64,000 nucleotides of DNA from JAJYIV01 sp964499955 (GCA_964499955.1 CAZCMI010000001.1:1-64000), one strand, 5' to 3'. Shown: positions 1 through 8,603, counted from the first letter of the stretch. Translations and numbers: made by a program. The notes: a model not told the origin generated them from the letters alone.

Positions 1-1
1 G

Positions 2-391
2 CCCCTTACCTCCGAACGCGCCGGGTTCCTGCTGGCATCCTTCGCCCTCAAACTGCTGGCCGTGTCCGGTTACCGTCCGGAGTTCGGCCGGTGCCTCGCC
101 TGCCGCACCGTCATCGCCCCGGGCACGTACCGCTGGCACGCGTTGAAGGGCGGGGTGGTGTGCCGCGCCTGCGCCGACGGGCAGGAAGAACAATGGTTCG
201 CCTCCCGCGCCCTCACGGACGAGGCGTTGAAACTGCTGCGCTACGCCATGGAACACGGGTTCGAAGCCCAACTGCGCCCGCATCTGCCCGGCCCGGCTCT
301 AGCGGAGTTCCACGAGGCCGTGGAATCCCTCATGACGTCCCACTTTCCCACGATCCCGGCCAATTCGCTGCGTGGGGCGTGCATTATTTAA
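2..391 (+). CDS. recO: DNA repair protein RecO, C-terminal part (5' end outside window)
   Basis: The frame is open from the first bases and ends at 391, giving about 129 residues. The segment FALKLLAVSGYRPEFGRC is typical of the helical C-terminal half of RecO. It is followed by a zinc-ribbon-like pair of Cys motifs (CLAC and, about 20 residues on, CRAC). RecO anneals single-stranded DNA and loads RecA with RecR in RecFOR recombinational repair. The N-terminal OB fold lies upstream of the window. The gene is followed by the asnS promoter with no obvious terminator. Confidence 0.85.
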   Translation, partial: PLTSERAGFLLASFALKLLAVSGYRPEFGRCLACRTVIAPGTYRWHALKGGVVCRACADGQEEQWFASRALTDEALKLLRYAMEHGFEAQLRPHLPGPALAEFHEAVESLMTSHFPTIPANSLRGACII

Positions 392-397
392 GCCATT

Positions 398-406
398 TGC
401 TACACT
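398..406 (+). promoter_or_regulatory. Extended -10 promoter of asnS
   Basis: TGCTACACT is an extended -10 box directly after the recO stop codon. The predicted transcript start is near 413, giving a leader of about 38 nt before the ATG at 451. No convincing -35 box is visible. Confidence 0.5.
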
Positions 407-450
407 GAACCGGCTTGATTCCCCGTTTTTCCGCATGGAACCGACCTGCT

Positions 451-1746
451 ATGACCCCCGTCCGTATTGAGGAAATTTCCGCGTATCTTGGCCAAGAAAT
501 CGCCCTCCAGGGTTGGGCGTACAATTTCCGTTCCAGCGGCAAGATTTTCTTTTTGCAGCTGCGCGACGGCTCCGGCCGCGTGCAAATCGTGTATTCGGCC
601 GCCAACCTGCCGGCCGACCAGTGGGACGCCCTGAACGGCATCCGCATCGAATCCTCCGTGCGCGTAACGGGAAAGGTGAAGGAAGGCCGCCAGCCGGGGA
701 GCTTCGAACTCGATGGCACGTCGTTTTCCGCCATCCAGGTGGCCCCGGACGACTACCCCATCGGCAAAAAGGAACACGGGCCGGACTTCCTGCTGGATAT
801 GCGCCACCTGTGGCTGCGCAGCGAGCGCCAGTGGGCCATCCAGCGCGTGCGCAACACCATCATCAACGCCACGTACGCGTATTTCGCCGAAAATGGCTTC
901 ATCAAAATCGACGCGCCCATCCTGACACCGAACGCTTGCGAAGGCACCACGGAACTGTTCGAAATGGACTATTTCGACCTGGGCAAGGCGTACTTGTCGC
1001 AGTCCGGCCAGTTGTATTTGGAAGCGGCCGTGATGAGCGTGGGCCGGGCGTTCGACTTTGGCCCGGTGTTCCGCGCGGAAAAGTCCAAGACCCGTCGCCA
1101 TCTCACGGAGTTCTGGATGATGGACGCCGAAGCCGCCTTCGCCGACCACGAACAGAACCTCAAGACGCAGGAAGAACTGGTCTGCCGCATCGTGAAGGAT
1201 GTGCTAGAAAAAAACCGCAAGGAGCTGGCGGTGTTGGAACGCGACGTTGCCGCGCTGGAAAAGGTCCAGGCCCCGTTCGTGCGCCTGACCCATGCCGAGG
1301 CGGTGGCCAAGCTGAAGGAACTCGGCAGCGACATCGGTTCGATGGACGACCTGGGCGCCGACGACGAAACCATCCTCACCAAGCAGTACGATCGGCCGAT
1401 CTTCATTGAGAAGTACCCGGCCGTGGTGAAAGCGTTTTACATGAAGCGCGACCCGGCCGACCCGCGCTACGTGCTCAACGCCGACTTGCTGGCCCCCGAG
1501 GGCTACGGGGAAGTGATCGGCGGCTCCCAGCGCGAAGACGACTACGACGAGCTCCTGAAGCGCATCAAGGAACACAACCTGCCGGTGGAACCGTTCCAGT
1601 GGTACCTGGACCTGCGCAAATACGGCAGCGTGCCGCACAGCGGTTTCGGCTACGGCCTGGAACGCCTGGTCACCTGGATCTGCGGCCTGCCCCACGTGCG
1701 CGAAAGCATCCCGTTCCCGCGTTTGATTAACCGCCTCACCCCGTAA
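451..1746 (+). CDS. asnS: Asparagine--tRNA ligase
   Basis: This class II synthetase of 431 residues charges tRNA-Asn with asparagine. An N-terminal OB fold (about residues 15-105) is followed by an AsnRS-like stretch with EHGPDFLLDMRHLWLRS and LTPNACEGTTELFE. Motif 2 (FRAEKSKTRRHLTEF) lies near residue 206 and motif 3 (GFGYGLERL) near 398. I chose the ATG at 451 over an upstream TTG at 415 because 451 has the local -1 T context (gctATG) and starts just before the OB fold. aspS follows after 2 nt, so the two synthetases are almost certainly co-transcribed. AsnRS rather than AspRS is favoured by the ACEGTTELF segment. Confidence 0.93.
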   Translation: MTPVRIEEISAYLGQEIALQGWAYNFRSSGKIFFLQLRDGSGRVQIVYSAANLPADQWDALNGIRIESSVRVTGKVKEGRQPGSFELDGTSFSAIQVAPDDYPIGKKEHGPDFLLDMRHLWLRSERQWAIQRVRNTIINATYAYFAENGFIKIDAPILTPNACEGTTELFEMDYFDLGKAYLSQSGQLYLEAAVMSVGRAFDFGPVFRAEKSKTRRHLTEFWMMDAEAAFADHEQNLKTQEELVCRIVKDVLEKNRKELAVLERDVAALEKVQAPFVRLTHAEAVAKLKELGSDIGSMDDLGADDETILTKQYDRPIFIEKYPAVVKAFYMKRDPADPRYVLNADLLAPEGYGEVIGGSQREDDYDELLKRIKEHNLPVEPFQWYLDLRKYGSVPHSGFGYGLERLVTWICGLPHVRESIPFPRLINRLTP

Positions 1747-1748
1747 GT

Positions 1749-3062
1749 ATGACCGGCCGCATTCTCGTTTCCGCCCTCCCGTCCAAGCTTGGGGAAAAAG
1801 TCGTCGTGGCCGGTTGGCTGCACCGTCTGCGCGACCTCAAGAACTTCGGTTTCGCCATCCTGCGCGACCGCACGGGCTTGGTGCAGGTCGTGTTGACGCC
1901 CGCCCAGTTGGAACAGCTGAAGGGCCTGCAGTTGGAAACCGTGCTGAAGGTGGAAGGCACGGTGGTGGAAAAGAAATCCAAGGACCCGAACGCCAAGGAA
2001 GTGGAAATCCAGGCCGAAACGTTGGAGATCCTGTCGCCCGTGGTAGACGTCCTGCCAGTGGAAATCAGCAAGCCGGACATGGACGTGAACCTGGACACGC
2101 TGTTGGACAACCGCGTCGTCACGCTGCGCAATCTCAAGCAGCGCGCCATTTTCCGCGTGCAGGCGGCCCTGGTGCGCGGCTTCCGCGCGTACATGCATCG
2201 CCAGGGGTTCACCGAGATTTTCTTCCCGGTATTGGCCGGTGCCGCCAGCGAGGGCGGGGCGGAGTTCTTCAACGTGGAATATTACGGCCGCCAAGCCACG
2301 CTTGCGCAGAGCGCCCAGCTGTACAAGCAGGTCACCATGGGCGTGTACGAGGGTGTCTACGGCCTGTCGTATTCCTTCCGCGCCGAGAAGTTCGGCACGT
2401 CCCGCCACCTGACCGAGTTCAACCAGTTGGAATTCGAGCTTGGGTTCGTGGAGTCCCAGGACGAGCTCATGGACCACGAAGAAGCCGTTTTGCGCGAGAT
2501 GCTCGCGACGGTGGAACGTGAATGCGCCGAGGACCTGGCGTTGTTGGGAGCCACGCTGCCGCCGGTGGGCGAGCGCTTCCCGCGCGTCACGCTGAAGCAG
2601 GCCCTGGAGCTGTACAAGCAGGGAACGGGCATCGACGAAACGAACGAACCGGACCTGTCCCCGGCCGCCGAGCGTTGGCTGTCCACCGAATGGGGGCCGA
2701 AGGAACACGGTTCCGGCTTCGTCTTCGTCACGGACTGGCCCGCCAAGAAGCGGCCGTTCTACGCCAAGCCGGACCCGGAAAACCCGGAGAACACGCTGAC
2801 GTTCGACCTGATCGGCTTCGGCAGCGAAATCACGTCCGGCGGCATGCGCATCAACCGCTACGACGAACAGGTCCAGCGGCTGCGGGACAAGGGCCTGGAC
2901 CCGGCCGACTTCGAGGACTACCTGATGATGCATAAATACGGCATCCCCCCGGAAGGCGGTTGGGCCATCGGCCTGCAGCGCCTCACGCAGAACATCCTGT
3001 CCTTGCCGAACATCAAGGAAGCCACGATTTTCCCCCGTGACGTGCAACGGTTGAGGCCGTAG
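1749..3062 (+). CDS. aspS: Aspartate--tRNA ligase, short archaeal-type
   Basis: The protein has 437 residues and the compact architecture of archaeal/eukaryotic AspRS: OB fold, then the catalytic core, with no bacterial GAD insertion. The class bacterial enzyme has about 590 residues. Key segments are FFPVLAGAASEGGAEFF, the LAQSAQLYKQ stretch, motif 2 (FRAEKFGTSRHLTEF, near 210) and motif 3 (WAIGLQRL, near 403) followed by EATIFPRD. It charges tRNA-Asp, possibly also tRNA-Asn (non-discriminating enzymes are known in this type), although asnS is adjacent. A strong terminator follows directly. Confidence 0.92.
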   Translation: MTGRILVSALPSKLGEKVVVAGWLHRLRDLKNFGFAILRDRTGLVQVVLTPAQLEQLKGLQLETVLKVEGTVVEKKSKDPNAKEVEIQAETLEILSPVVDVLPVEISKPDMDVNLDTLLDNRVVTLRNLKQRAIFRVQAALVRGFRAYMHRQGFTEIFFPVLAGAASEGGAEFFNVEYYGRQATLAQSAQLYKQVTMGVYEGVYGLSYSFRAEKFGTSRHLTEFNQLEFELGFVESQDELMDHEEAVLREMLATVERECAEDLALLGATLPPVGERFPRVTLKQALELYKQGTGIDETNEPDLSPAAERWLSTEWGPKEHGSGFVFVTDWPAKKRPFYAKPDPENPENTLTFDLIGFGSEITSGGMRINRYDEQVQRLRDKGLDPADFEDYLMMHKYGIPPEGGWAIGLQRLTQNILSLPNIKEATIFPRDVQRLRP

Positions 3063-3064
3063 CG

Positions 3065-3091
3065 AAAAACCGCCTGAAAGGGCGGTTTTTT
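3065..3091 (+). terminator. Intrinsic terminator after aspS
   Basis: A 5-bp GC core (CCGCC/GGCGG) is flanked by A and T runs, ending in TTTTTT. It closes the asnS-aspS operon. Confidence 0.85.
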
Positions 3092-3121
3092 CCTGCGTTT
3101 GCGGCGCGGGGGAGGGGCCGG

Positions 3122-3127
3122 TAGAAT
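3122..3127 (+). promoter_or_regulatory. -10 box of scpA, leaderless spacing
   Basis: TAGAAT ends 9 nt before the ATG at 3137. A start point about 7 nt downstream of the box would leave a leader of 0-3 nt. Confidence 0.6.
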
Positions 3128-3136
3128 GGGTCCGTT

Positions 3137-3853
3137 ATGGCGTTTGAAGTGGCATCCGATCGGTTCTCCGGCCCCCTGCATTTGCTGTTGGAATTGGTGG
3201 AAGGGGAAAAACTGCCCATTACGGACGTGTCGCTGGCCAAGGTTGCCGGCGACTATTTGGCGTACCTGGAGGCGCATGACGTGCCCACGGACGAGCTGGC
3301 CGACTTCCTGGTGGTGGCCACCCGCCTGCTGCTGCTCAAATCCCGCGCCATTCTGCCCGCGCCCGAACCGGAGGCCGAGGACCCCAACCGCCTGGCCGAC
3401 CAGCTGCGGCTGTATAAGTTCTTTGCCGACGCCTCGGCCCACGTGGAAGCCCTGTACGGCGCGCGCCCGCTTTTCGCCCGGGAAAAGCCGCTGGTGCCGC
3501 CACGCAAGGAAGGGTTCGCCCCGCCCAAGGGCGTCACACCCGACACGCTGCGCGACCTCTTCGCCCAGCTGCTCAAACGCCTGGAGCCGTTTCTCGCCCT
3601 GCATCAGCAGTCCCTGGAACGGGTGGTATCGGTACAGCAGCGCATGGAGGAAATCCGCGGCGCCATCCTGGAGCGTTCCCGCATCGCCTTTTCCGACGTT
3701 ATGAAGGGTGCGCGTTCCAAGGTGGACGTCGTGGTCAGTTTCCTCGCCCTGCTCGAATTGGTGAAGCAGCGCACGGTGCGCGTGGCCCAGGACGACGCAT
3801 TCCAGGATATAATGATCCGACGCATGGACACAGAAACGGCATCGGACGATTAG
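3137..3853 (+). CDS. scpA: Segregation and condensation protein A
   Basis: This 238-residue protein is the kleisin subunit of the SMC-ScpAB condensin, which compacts and segregates the chromosome. The N-terminal kleisin signature is clear: FSGPLHLLLELVEGEKLPI, then the TDELADFLVVATRLLLLKS helix. A winged-helix C-terminus (VVVSFLALLELVKQRTVRV) would bind the SMC head. scpB follows 11 nt downstream in the usual order. No smc gene is in the window. Confidence 0.93.
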   Translation: MAFEVASDRFSGPLHLLLELVEGEKLPITDVSLAKVAGDYLAYLEAHDVPTDELADFLVVATRLLLLKSRAILPAPEPEAEDPNRLADQLRLYKFFADASAHVEALYGARPLFAREKPLVPPRKEGFAPPKGVTPDTLRDLFAQLLKRLEPFLALHQQSLERVVSVQQRMEEIRGAILERSRIAFSDVMKGARSKVDVVVSFLALLELVKQRTVRVAQDDAFQDIMIRRMDTETASDD

Positions 3854-3864
3854 CCCCTCCCCCT

Positions 3865-4419
3865 ATGCTTACCACCACCGTCGAATCCATTCTCTTTGCC
3901 GCGGCCAAGCCGGTGGCTTTTGCTGCGCTGCGCAAGGCGCTTGGCGCGGACGAAGCCGCGTTGCGCGAAGCCGTATCCGACATTCATCGCCGCTTCAACG
4001 TGGACAGCTCCGGTATCCATCTGTTGGAACAGGAGGACCAGTTGCAATTCGTTACCAATCCTTCGGCGGCCGAACCCGTGGCGGCGTTCTTGAAGGCTGA
4101 AACGGCGGGGGAGTTGACCCGCCCGTCCTTGGAAACCCTCACCGTCATCGCCTACCGCGGCCCCGTCACGCGGCCGGAGTTGGAACAGATCCGCGGCGTG
4201 AACTGCGCGCTCATCCTCCGCAACCTGCTCGTGCGCGGGCTGATCGAAGAACGGGAAGACACCGCGCGCCTGCAGCCCGTCTACACCGTGTCGCCTGATT
4301 TCCTCCGGCACTTGGGTCTGACGTCCATCGAAGACCTGCCGCAATACGCCGAATTGCACGCAAACGAACGCATCACCCAACTCGTCCAAGAATTGGCCGC
4401 CGCCCCGTCCGACCTATGA
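3865..4419 (+). CDS. scpB: Segregation and condensation protein B
   Basis: The protein has 184 residues and shows the ScpB tandem winged-helix pattern, including the conserved ETLTVIAYRGPVTRPELEQIRGV segment (given here as its first and last parts: ETLTVIAYRGPV and RPELEQIRGV) and LLVRGLIEEREDTARLQPVY. It dimerises and binds ScpA in the condensin complex. The start context is ccctATG. Its stop codon overlaps the next start (ATGA), so the carboxypeptidase gene is translationally coupled. Confidence 0.92.
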   Translation: MLTTTVESILFAAAKPVAFAALRKALGADEAALREAVSDIHRRFNVDSSGIHLLEQEDQLQFVTNPSAAEPVAAFLKAETAGELTRPSLETLTVIAYRGPVTRPELEQIRGVNCALILRNLLVRGLIEEREDTARLQPVYTVSPDFLRHLGLTSIEDLPQYAELHANERITQLVQELAAAPSDL

Positions 4420-5405
4420 TGTTCCGCCTCCTCATTCAAACGGCCTTCGCCCTGGGCCTGCTGCAGGCCTATCCGCCCGACGCCGGGGTAGTGGAACAGC
4501 GCGCCCGGCTGCCCCAGGCGGCGGATCGTCCGGCGCCCGCAGGCGTGTACGAAGCGTTGGCGTTGGCCCAGCGGCCGTTGCCCATGGCCCACGACGCCCG
4601 GCGCGGCCCGGTGAAGGTGGACCCGACCAGCATCGGCGTCGCCACTTCGGCCGTGAGCGCCATCGTGGTGGACCGGGAAACGGGGGAGACCCTGTTCGAA
4701 AAGAACACCGACGTCCCGCGTTCCATCGGCAGCATCACCAAGCTGATGACCGCCTATGTTTTCCTGCAGGGCGAGCCGGATTTGAACGCCCGTGCGTCCG
4801 TGCGGTCCGAAGACGTGCGCTTGGGCGGCATCCAGCACGTGGCGGTGGGCGACGACGTGCGCGTGCGCGACTTGTTGGAAGCCAGCTTGGTCGCCTCCGA
4901 CAACAGCGCCACGGCGTCTTTGGTGCGCCTGTCCGGTTTGAGCCACGCCGACTTCATCGCCCGCATGAACGAAACGGCGGCGGAAATGGGGCTGCGCGCC
5001 ACCACCTTCGTGGACGAAGCCGGGCTGTCGCCGGAAAACCGTTCCATCGCGCCGGACGTGGCCCGCATGCTGCATGCGATCCTGGACGTGGAACTGATCC
5101 GCGCCATGACGGAGCAATCGCACGCCGTCTTTACGAGCGCCTCGGGGCGGACATACGAATTGTCCAGTACGAATGAATTGCTCGGCGGGTTTTTGAACGA
5201 GCCTCCGTACCGCATTGTCGGCGGGAAAACGGGCTATCTCCCGGAAGCGGGATATTGCTTCGGCGCCGTATTCGACAAGGACGGCGGCGGGGAAATCATC
5301 GTCGTGGTGCTCGGGTCTGATTCCCGCCAAGGGCGGTTCCAAGACGCCAAGGCCCTGGCTGCCTGGGCGTACAAGGTCTTCGATTGGCCGCACGTCAGCC
5401 GTTAA
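4416..5405 (+). CDS. D-alanyl-D-alanine carboxypeptidase, serine type
   Basis: A 329-residue penicillin-binding protein of the DacA/DacF (peptidase S11) family that trims the terminal D-Ala from peptidoglycan stem peptides. A hydrophobic N-terminus acts as a signal or anchor. The three active-site motifs are in order: SxxK (SITK, Ser near 106), SxN (SDNS, near 161) and KTG (near 271). The protein ends soon after the catalytic domain, without the C-terminal beta domain and amphipathic anchor of E. coli DacA. Two adjacent ATG codons (4416, 4419) could start it; the first overlaps the scpB stop. Confidence 0.88.
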   Translation: MMFRLLIQTAFALGLLQAYPPDAGVVEQRARLPQAADRPAPAGVYEALALAQRPLPMAHDARRGPVKVDPTSIGVATSAVSAIVVDRETGETLFEKNTDVPRSIGSITKLMTAYVFLQGEPDLNARASVRSEDVRLGGIQHVAVGDDVRVRDLLEASLVASDNSATASLVRLSGLSHADFIARMNETAAEMGLRATTFVDEAGLSPENRSIAPDVARMLHAILDVELIRAMTEQSHAVFTSASGRTYELSSTNELLGGFLNEPPYRIVGGKTGYLPEAGYCFGAVFDKDGGGEIIVVVLGSDSRQGRFQDAKALAAWAYKVFDWPHVSR

Positions 5406-5417
5406 CGCCCACACGAT

Positions 5418-5909
5418 ATGGTGGACACCCTCATCCAAGCTGTGCGCGGCCTGCCGCCGGAACTCGCCGTGTTTTTGCTGTCCGCCCTGCCCGTGACGGA
5501 ATTGCGTGCCTCGCTGCCGGCTGGGATCACCGTCTTCCAGCTCGCCCCGCCCATCGCCTTCATTCTTGCCATCATGGGGAACCTGTTGCCGCTGCCGTTC
5601 GTGTTTCTCCTGCTGCCGCCCGTGGTGCAATTCGCCGAACGGCGCTGGCCCGCCGCCCACCGGCTGATGGACCGGTATTTCCGTGCGTTGGAGCGCAAAC
5701 ACCGCGCCTCGTACGACAAATGGGGCGCCGTGGCCTTGTTCCTGTTCGTCGCCGTTCCACTGCCGATGACCGGCGTGTGGACGTCGTCCGTGCTGTCCAT
5801 TCTCTTCGGTATTCGCCGTTCCGTAGCCATCGCGGCCATCGTAGGCGGCGTCACGACGTCCGCCTTGATTGTCCTCGCCATCACCATCGGCGCCCTCCGC
5901 CTGTTTTAA
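5418..5909 (+). CDS. Small multi-drug export family membrane protein
   Basis: A 163-residue integral membrane protein with about four hydrophobic segments. The N-terminal ALPVTELRASLPAGI and the later YDKWGAVALFLFVAVPLPMTG match the family annotated 'small multi-drug export protein' (COG2426). The proposed transport role of that family is weakly supported, so substrate and function are unknown. It sits 12 nt after the carboxypeptidase gene and 9 nt before a glycosyltransferase, inside one likely operon running from scpA. Confidence 0.75.
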   Translation: MVDTLIQAVRGLPPELAVFLLSALPVTELRASLPAGITVFQLAPPIAFILAIMGNLLPLPFVFLLLPPVVQFAERRWPAAHRLMDRYFRALERKHRASYDKWGAVALFLFVAVPLPMTGVWTSSVLSILFGIRRSVAIAAIVGGVTTSALIVLAITIGALRLF

Positions 5910-5918
5910 CCCCCCCCT

Positions 5919-7100
5919 ATGCGCATCGCCATTGACGCGCGGTCCATCTGCGGCGCCGACGGCGGCGTCGGTGCGGGCGTCGAGCACTACGCCTGGTCGG
6001 CTGTGTTCGCGTTGGTTCGGCGCCAGCCAGAGCACCGGTTTTTCGTCTTCGTGCCGCGGGCGCTTTCCGCCGCCCGGCGGGCGTCGCTGACGGCCGGGTG
6101 TGCGAACGTGCGCCTGTTGCCCGCCGATCCGGTACGCGTGCCGTTCGTGTCCCGCCATCTGCTGTTTCCGCTGGCGTTGAAGGCCGTGCGCGCGGACGTG
6201 CTGTTCGTGCCCACACCGAACCTGCCGTGGGCGTGGGGCGGACCGTCCGTTGTTGTTGTGCACGATCTGGCCATTTTTGACCGGCCCGATTGGTTTCCCG
6301 ACGCGGACGCCCAAAGCGTTTCCACCAAGCGGTTGGTGCCGCGTTCTTTGGCTCGCGCAACCCGCATCGTGGCCGTTTCGGAGGCGACGCGCCGCGCCGT
6401 GGCCCGGTTTAACCCGCAGGCGGAGGAGAAAACGACCGTTGCGTACCCGGGCGTTCCGTTGGAGCCTGAAACGTCCGATGTCGCGCCGTCCGCCACTCCG
6501 CCGCTCACGCGCCTGGCCCTCCCGCCGGAATACCTGCTGTTCCTCGGCACGGTGGAGCCGCGCAAGAACCTGACCACCGTCATTTACGCCTTCCACCGCT
6601 TCCTCACCGACCACCCCGAACGTGCGGCCACGCTGCGGTTCCTCCTGGCGGGGAAGTGGGGGTGGAAAGCCGAAGACGTGCGTGAGGCCATGGACCGCGT
6701 GAATGCCTGGTGGCAGCCTGCCGCGGGCGGCCCGGTCGTGTGCTTCCTTGGGCCGGTGTTGGAAGAAGAAAAGCGGCCGCTGTTGCGCGGGGCGTCTGCC
6801 TTTGTCTTCCCGTCCTTGGACGAAGGGTTCGGCCTGCCGGTGTTGGAAGCCATGGCGGAGGGCGTGCCGGTGATCTGTTCCGACCGCGGCGCCTTGCCCG
6901 AGGTGGTGGGGGACGCCGGGCTGCTCTGTCCGCCCCAGGACGCCGAAGGCCTGGCCTTCCTCTACGCCCAATGCTTGCTGATGCCCGAAGCCGTGGCGTA
7001 TCTGCGGGAAGAAGGAAAACGCCGCGCCGCCCAATTCACCTGGGAACGCACGGCCGACGGTATCCTGGATGCGTTGGAACGTACGCAAAAACCGGCCTAG
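5919..7100 (+). CDS. Glycosyltransferase, GT4 family
   Basis: A 393-residue GT-B glycosyltransferase. The C-terminal nucleotide-sugar domain has the SLxEGFGLPVLEAMAEGVPVI type signature with the E-x7-E motif beginning near residue 302, and LFLGTVEPRKNL marks the start of that domain. The N-terminus (MRIAIDARSICG) is a typical first beta strand. It probably acts in surface polysaccharide synthesis; donor and acceptor cannot be told. Its TAG stop lies in the centre of the terminator hairpin. Confidence 0.88.
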   Translation: MRIAIDARSICGADGGVGAGVEHYAWSAVFALVRRQPEHRFFVFVPRALSAARRASLTAGCANVRLLPADPVRVPFVSRHLLFPLALKAVRADVLFVPTPNLPWAWGGPSVVVVHDLAIFDRPDWFPDADAQSVSTKRLVPRSLARATRIVAVSEATRRAVARFNPQAEEKTTVAYPGVPLEPETSDVAPSATPPLTRLALPPEYLLFLGTVEPRKNLTTVIYAFHRFLTDHPERAATLRFLLAGKWGWKAEDVREAMDRVNAWWQPAAGGPVVCFLGPVLEEEKRPLLRGASAFVFPSLDEGFGLPVLEAMAEGVPVICSDRGALPEVVGDAGLLCPPQDAEGLAFLYAQCLLMPEAVAYLREEGKRRAAQFTWERTADGILDALERTQKPA

Positions 7101-7110
7101 GCCGGTTTTT
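7087..7110. terminator. Bidirectional terminator between convergent genes
   Basis: AAAAACCGGC and its complement form a perfect palindrome with A and T tails on both sides. It serves the glycosyltransferase (plus strand), whose stop codon is inside the stem, and the YdjM-like gene (minus strand), which ends 3 nt away. Confidence 0.85.
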
Positions 7111-7112
7111 CG

Positions 7113-7577
7113 TTACAACTTGGTCTGCAGGTACGCCACGAAGACGATCTGGGCCAGGATGGCGTAGTACAGGGGCACCTCGCCGCGGCGCTTCACGAAG
7201 AAGTCGTGGAAGAAGAAATGCACGCGGTAGAACCAGCGCAGAAGGGGGGTTTTGGTGATTTCGTACACGCCCACCAGGAAGTCGGGCATCAGCCCGCCGA
7301 TCACGCCCCAGGCGAAGTTCTGCATGCTGCCGATGTCGCGCGTCGTGGCCAACAGCAGCACCAGGGTCAGTGCCACCACGGCGTCCACGGCCACGTAGGC
7401 CACGGCCAGCTTTTGGTTGCGCTTGTGGATGCGGAAGTTGTCGGACAGGCCCGTGTCCCCGTGCGGGATCATGTCCACGAGCAGGTGGGCGGCAAACGAA
7501 AGGACGAAGGCCATGGCGGGGTTCCCCGTCGCATGGCCGATCACCGCACCCATGGTCGCGTGAAGGGTCAAAGTCAT
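7113..7577 (-). CDS. YdjM-like membrane-bound protein (possible metal-dependent hydrolase)
   Basis: A 154-residue protein with about three hydrophobic segments. The N-terminal motif HATMGAVIGHATGN, then AAHLLVDMIPHGD, places several His and Asp residues near the membrane, as in the YdjM/LexA-regulated 'inner membrane putative metal-dependent hydrolase' family. A second polar patch is HFFFHDFFVKRRGE near the C-terminus. Activity is not established for this family. It is transcribed away from the band-7 gene. Confidence 0.6.
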   Translation of the reverse strand: MTLTLHATMGAVIGHATGNPAMAFVLSFAAHLLVDMIPHGDTGLSDNFRIHKRNQKLAVAYVAVDAVVALTLVLLLATTRDIGSMQNFAWGVIGGLMPDFLVGVYEITKTPLLRWFYRVHFFFHDFFVKRRGEVPLYYAILAQIVFVAYLQTKL

Positions 7578-7592
7578 ATCGAGCTGGCCGGT

Positions 7593-7601
7593 ACTCTAGC
7601 A
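7593..7601 (-). promoter_or_regulatory. Extended -10 promoter of the YdjM-like gene
   Basis: On the minus strand TGCTAGAGT lies 15 nt before the ATG at 7577, so the leader would be under 10 nt. Confidence 0.5.
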
Positions 7602-7630
7602 CAGCCGGGCCGTTTTTGGAAGGGTTTTCT

Positions 7631-7661
7631 TTGACAAAATCGCTGAAATAAGCCATATTTT
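7631..7661 (+). promoter_or_regulatory. Promoter of the band-7 gene
   Basis: TTGACA at 7631-7636 is followed about 17-19 bp later by an AT-rich -10 region (CATATTTT). The leader before the ATG at 7680 would be about 13 nt and has no Shine-Dalgarno sequence. Confidence 0.6.
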
Positions 7662-7679
7662 CAACATATCAATTCGTCT

Positions 7680-8582
7680 ATGGAAACCATCCTCTCCTTC
7701 CTGTTCCTGCTCACCGTCGTGCTGGTCGCCGTGAACCTGAAGATCGTAAAGCAGAACACCGTGCTCGTCGTCGAATGGTTCGGCAAGTACCGCCGCATCA
7801 TGACGGCCGGCCTGAACCTCAAGGTTCCGTTCTTCGAACGCATCGCCAACACGGTGTCGCTGCGCCAGCGCAACTTCTCCATCACGGGCAAGTACCCGTC
7901 GGCGGACAAGGTTATCGTGGACATCACCACCAACCTGATTTTCGCCGTGAACTCGTCGGAGGAGGGCATCAAGCGTTTCACGTACGCGCTGCAGGATCAG
8001 AACCAGTCCATCGGCGCCATCATCGAGAACTCGATGCGCACCTATATCGCCAAGGAAACGCACGAGGGCATTTTGGAAAAGAAGGAAGAACTGGCCTCGC
8101 ACATCCAAAACGATTTGGCGAAGCAGTTCGAGGAATGGGGCATGCTGATCAACAGTTTCCAAATCACGAACGTGAATTTCCCGACCGTCATCACGGACGC
8201 GATGTCGGAAGTGGTGGCGTCCCAGCAGCTGCGGCGCGCCGCGGAAAACAAGGGTGAGGCAACCAAGATCCAGGCGATTAAAGAGGCCGAAGCCGAACGG
8301 GAACGCAAGCGCCTGCAAGGCGAGGGGATTGCCATGGAGCGCGAGGCGATTGCGGAAGGTCTGCGCCGCTCCGTCGAAACGGTGCAGCAGGCCACCCACC
8401 AGTCGTCCGTGGAAATCATGGCCATCCTGAGCCTGACCCAGTACTTGGACACCATGAAGAGCATCGGCATGACGCCGAACAGCAAGGTGGTGTTCATGGA
8501 CACCCAGGTCGGCAAAACCGGCGACCTGATGCGGCAGCTCATGGCGGCGATGGAATCCAGCAAAACGGAACCCGCCAAGTAG
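7680..8582 (+). CDS. SPFH/band-7 domain protein
   Basis: A 300-residue stomatin/prohibitin-type membrane scaffold protein. One N-terminal transmembrane segment (about residues 3-20) leads into the SPFH domain (VKQNTVLVVEWFGKYRRIM, PFFERIANTVSLRQRNF). A charged coiled-coil region rich in Glu, Arg and Ala (about 190-245, KEAEAERERKRLQGEG) follows. Such proteins form membrane microdomain oligomers. No NfeD or FtsH partner gene is adjacent. It has its own promoter and terminator. Confidence 0.88.
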   Translation: METILSFLFLLTVVLVAVNLKIVKQNTVLVVEWFGKYRRIMTAGLNLKVPFFERIANTVSLRQRNFSITGKYPSADKVIVDITTNLIFAVNSSEEGIKRFTYALQDQNQSIGAIIENSMRTYIAKETHEGILEKKEELASHIQNDLAKQFEEWGMLINSFQITNVNFPTVITDAMSEVVASQQLRRAAENKGEATKIQAIKEAEAERERKRLQGEGIAMEREAIAEGLRRSVETVQQATHQSSVEIMAILSLTQYLDTMKSIGMTPNSKVVFMDTQVGKTGDLMRQLMAAMESSKTEPAK

Positions 8583-8603
8583 CAGGGGGCACGTGCCATT
8601 GAA

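Noticed and set aside
415..450. TTG at 415 as the asnS start
   Set aside because: It would add 12 residues ahead of the OB fold and lies almost on the predicted transcript start; the ATG at 451 fits the local start context.
4281..7088. Long minus-strand open frame (935 codons) antisense to the carboxypeptidase and glycosyltransferase genes
   Set aside because: It is low-complexity, His/Arg/Gly-rich and matches no family. Long antisense frames are expected in high-GC coding DNA, and the plus-strand genes here are well supported.
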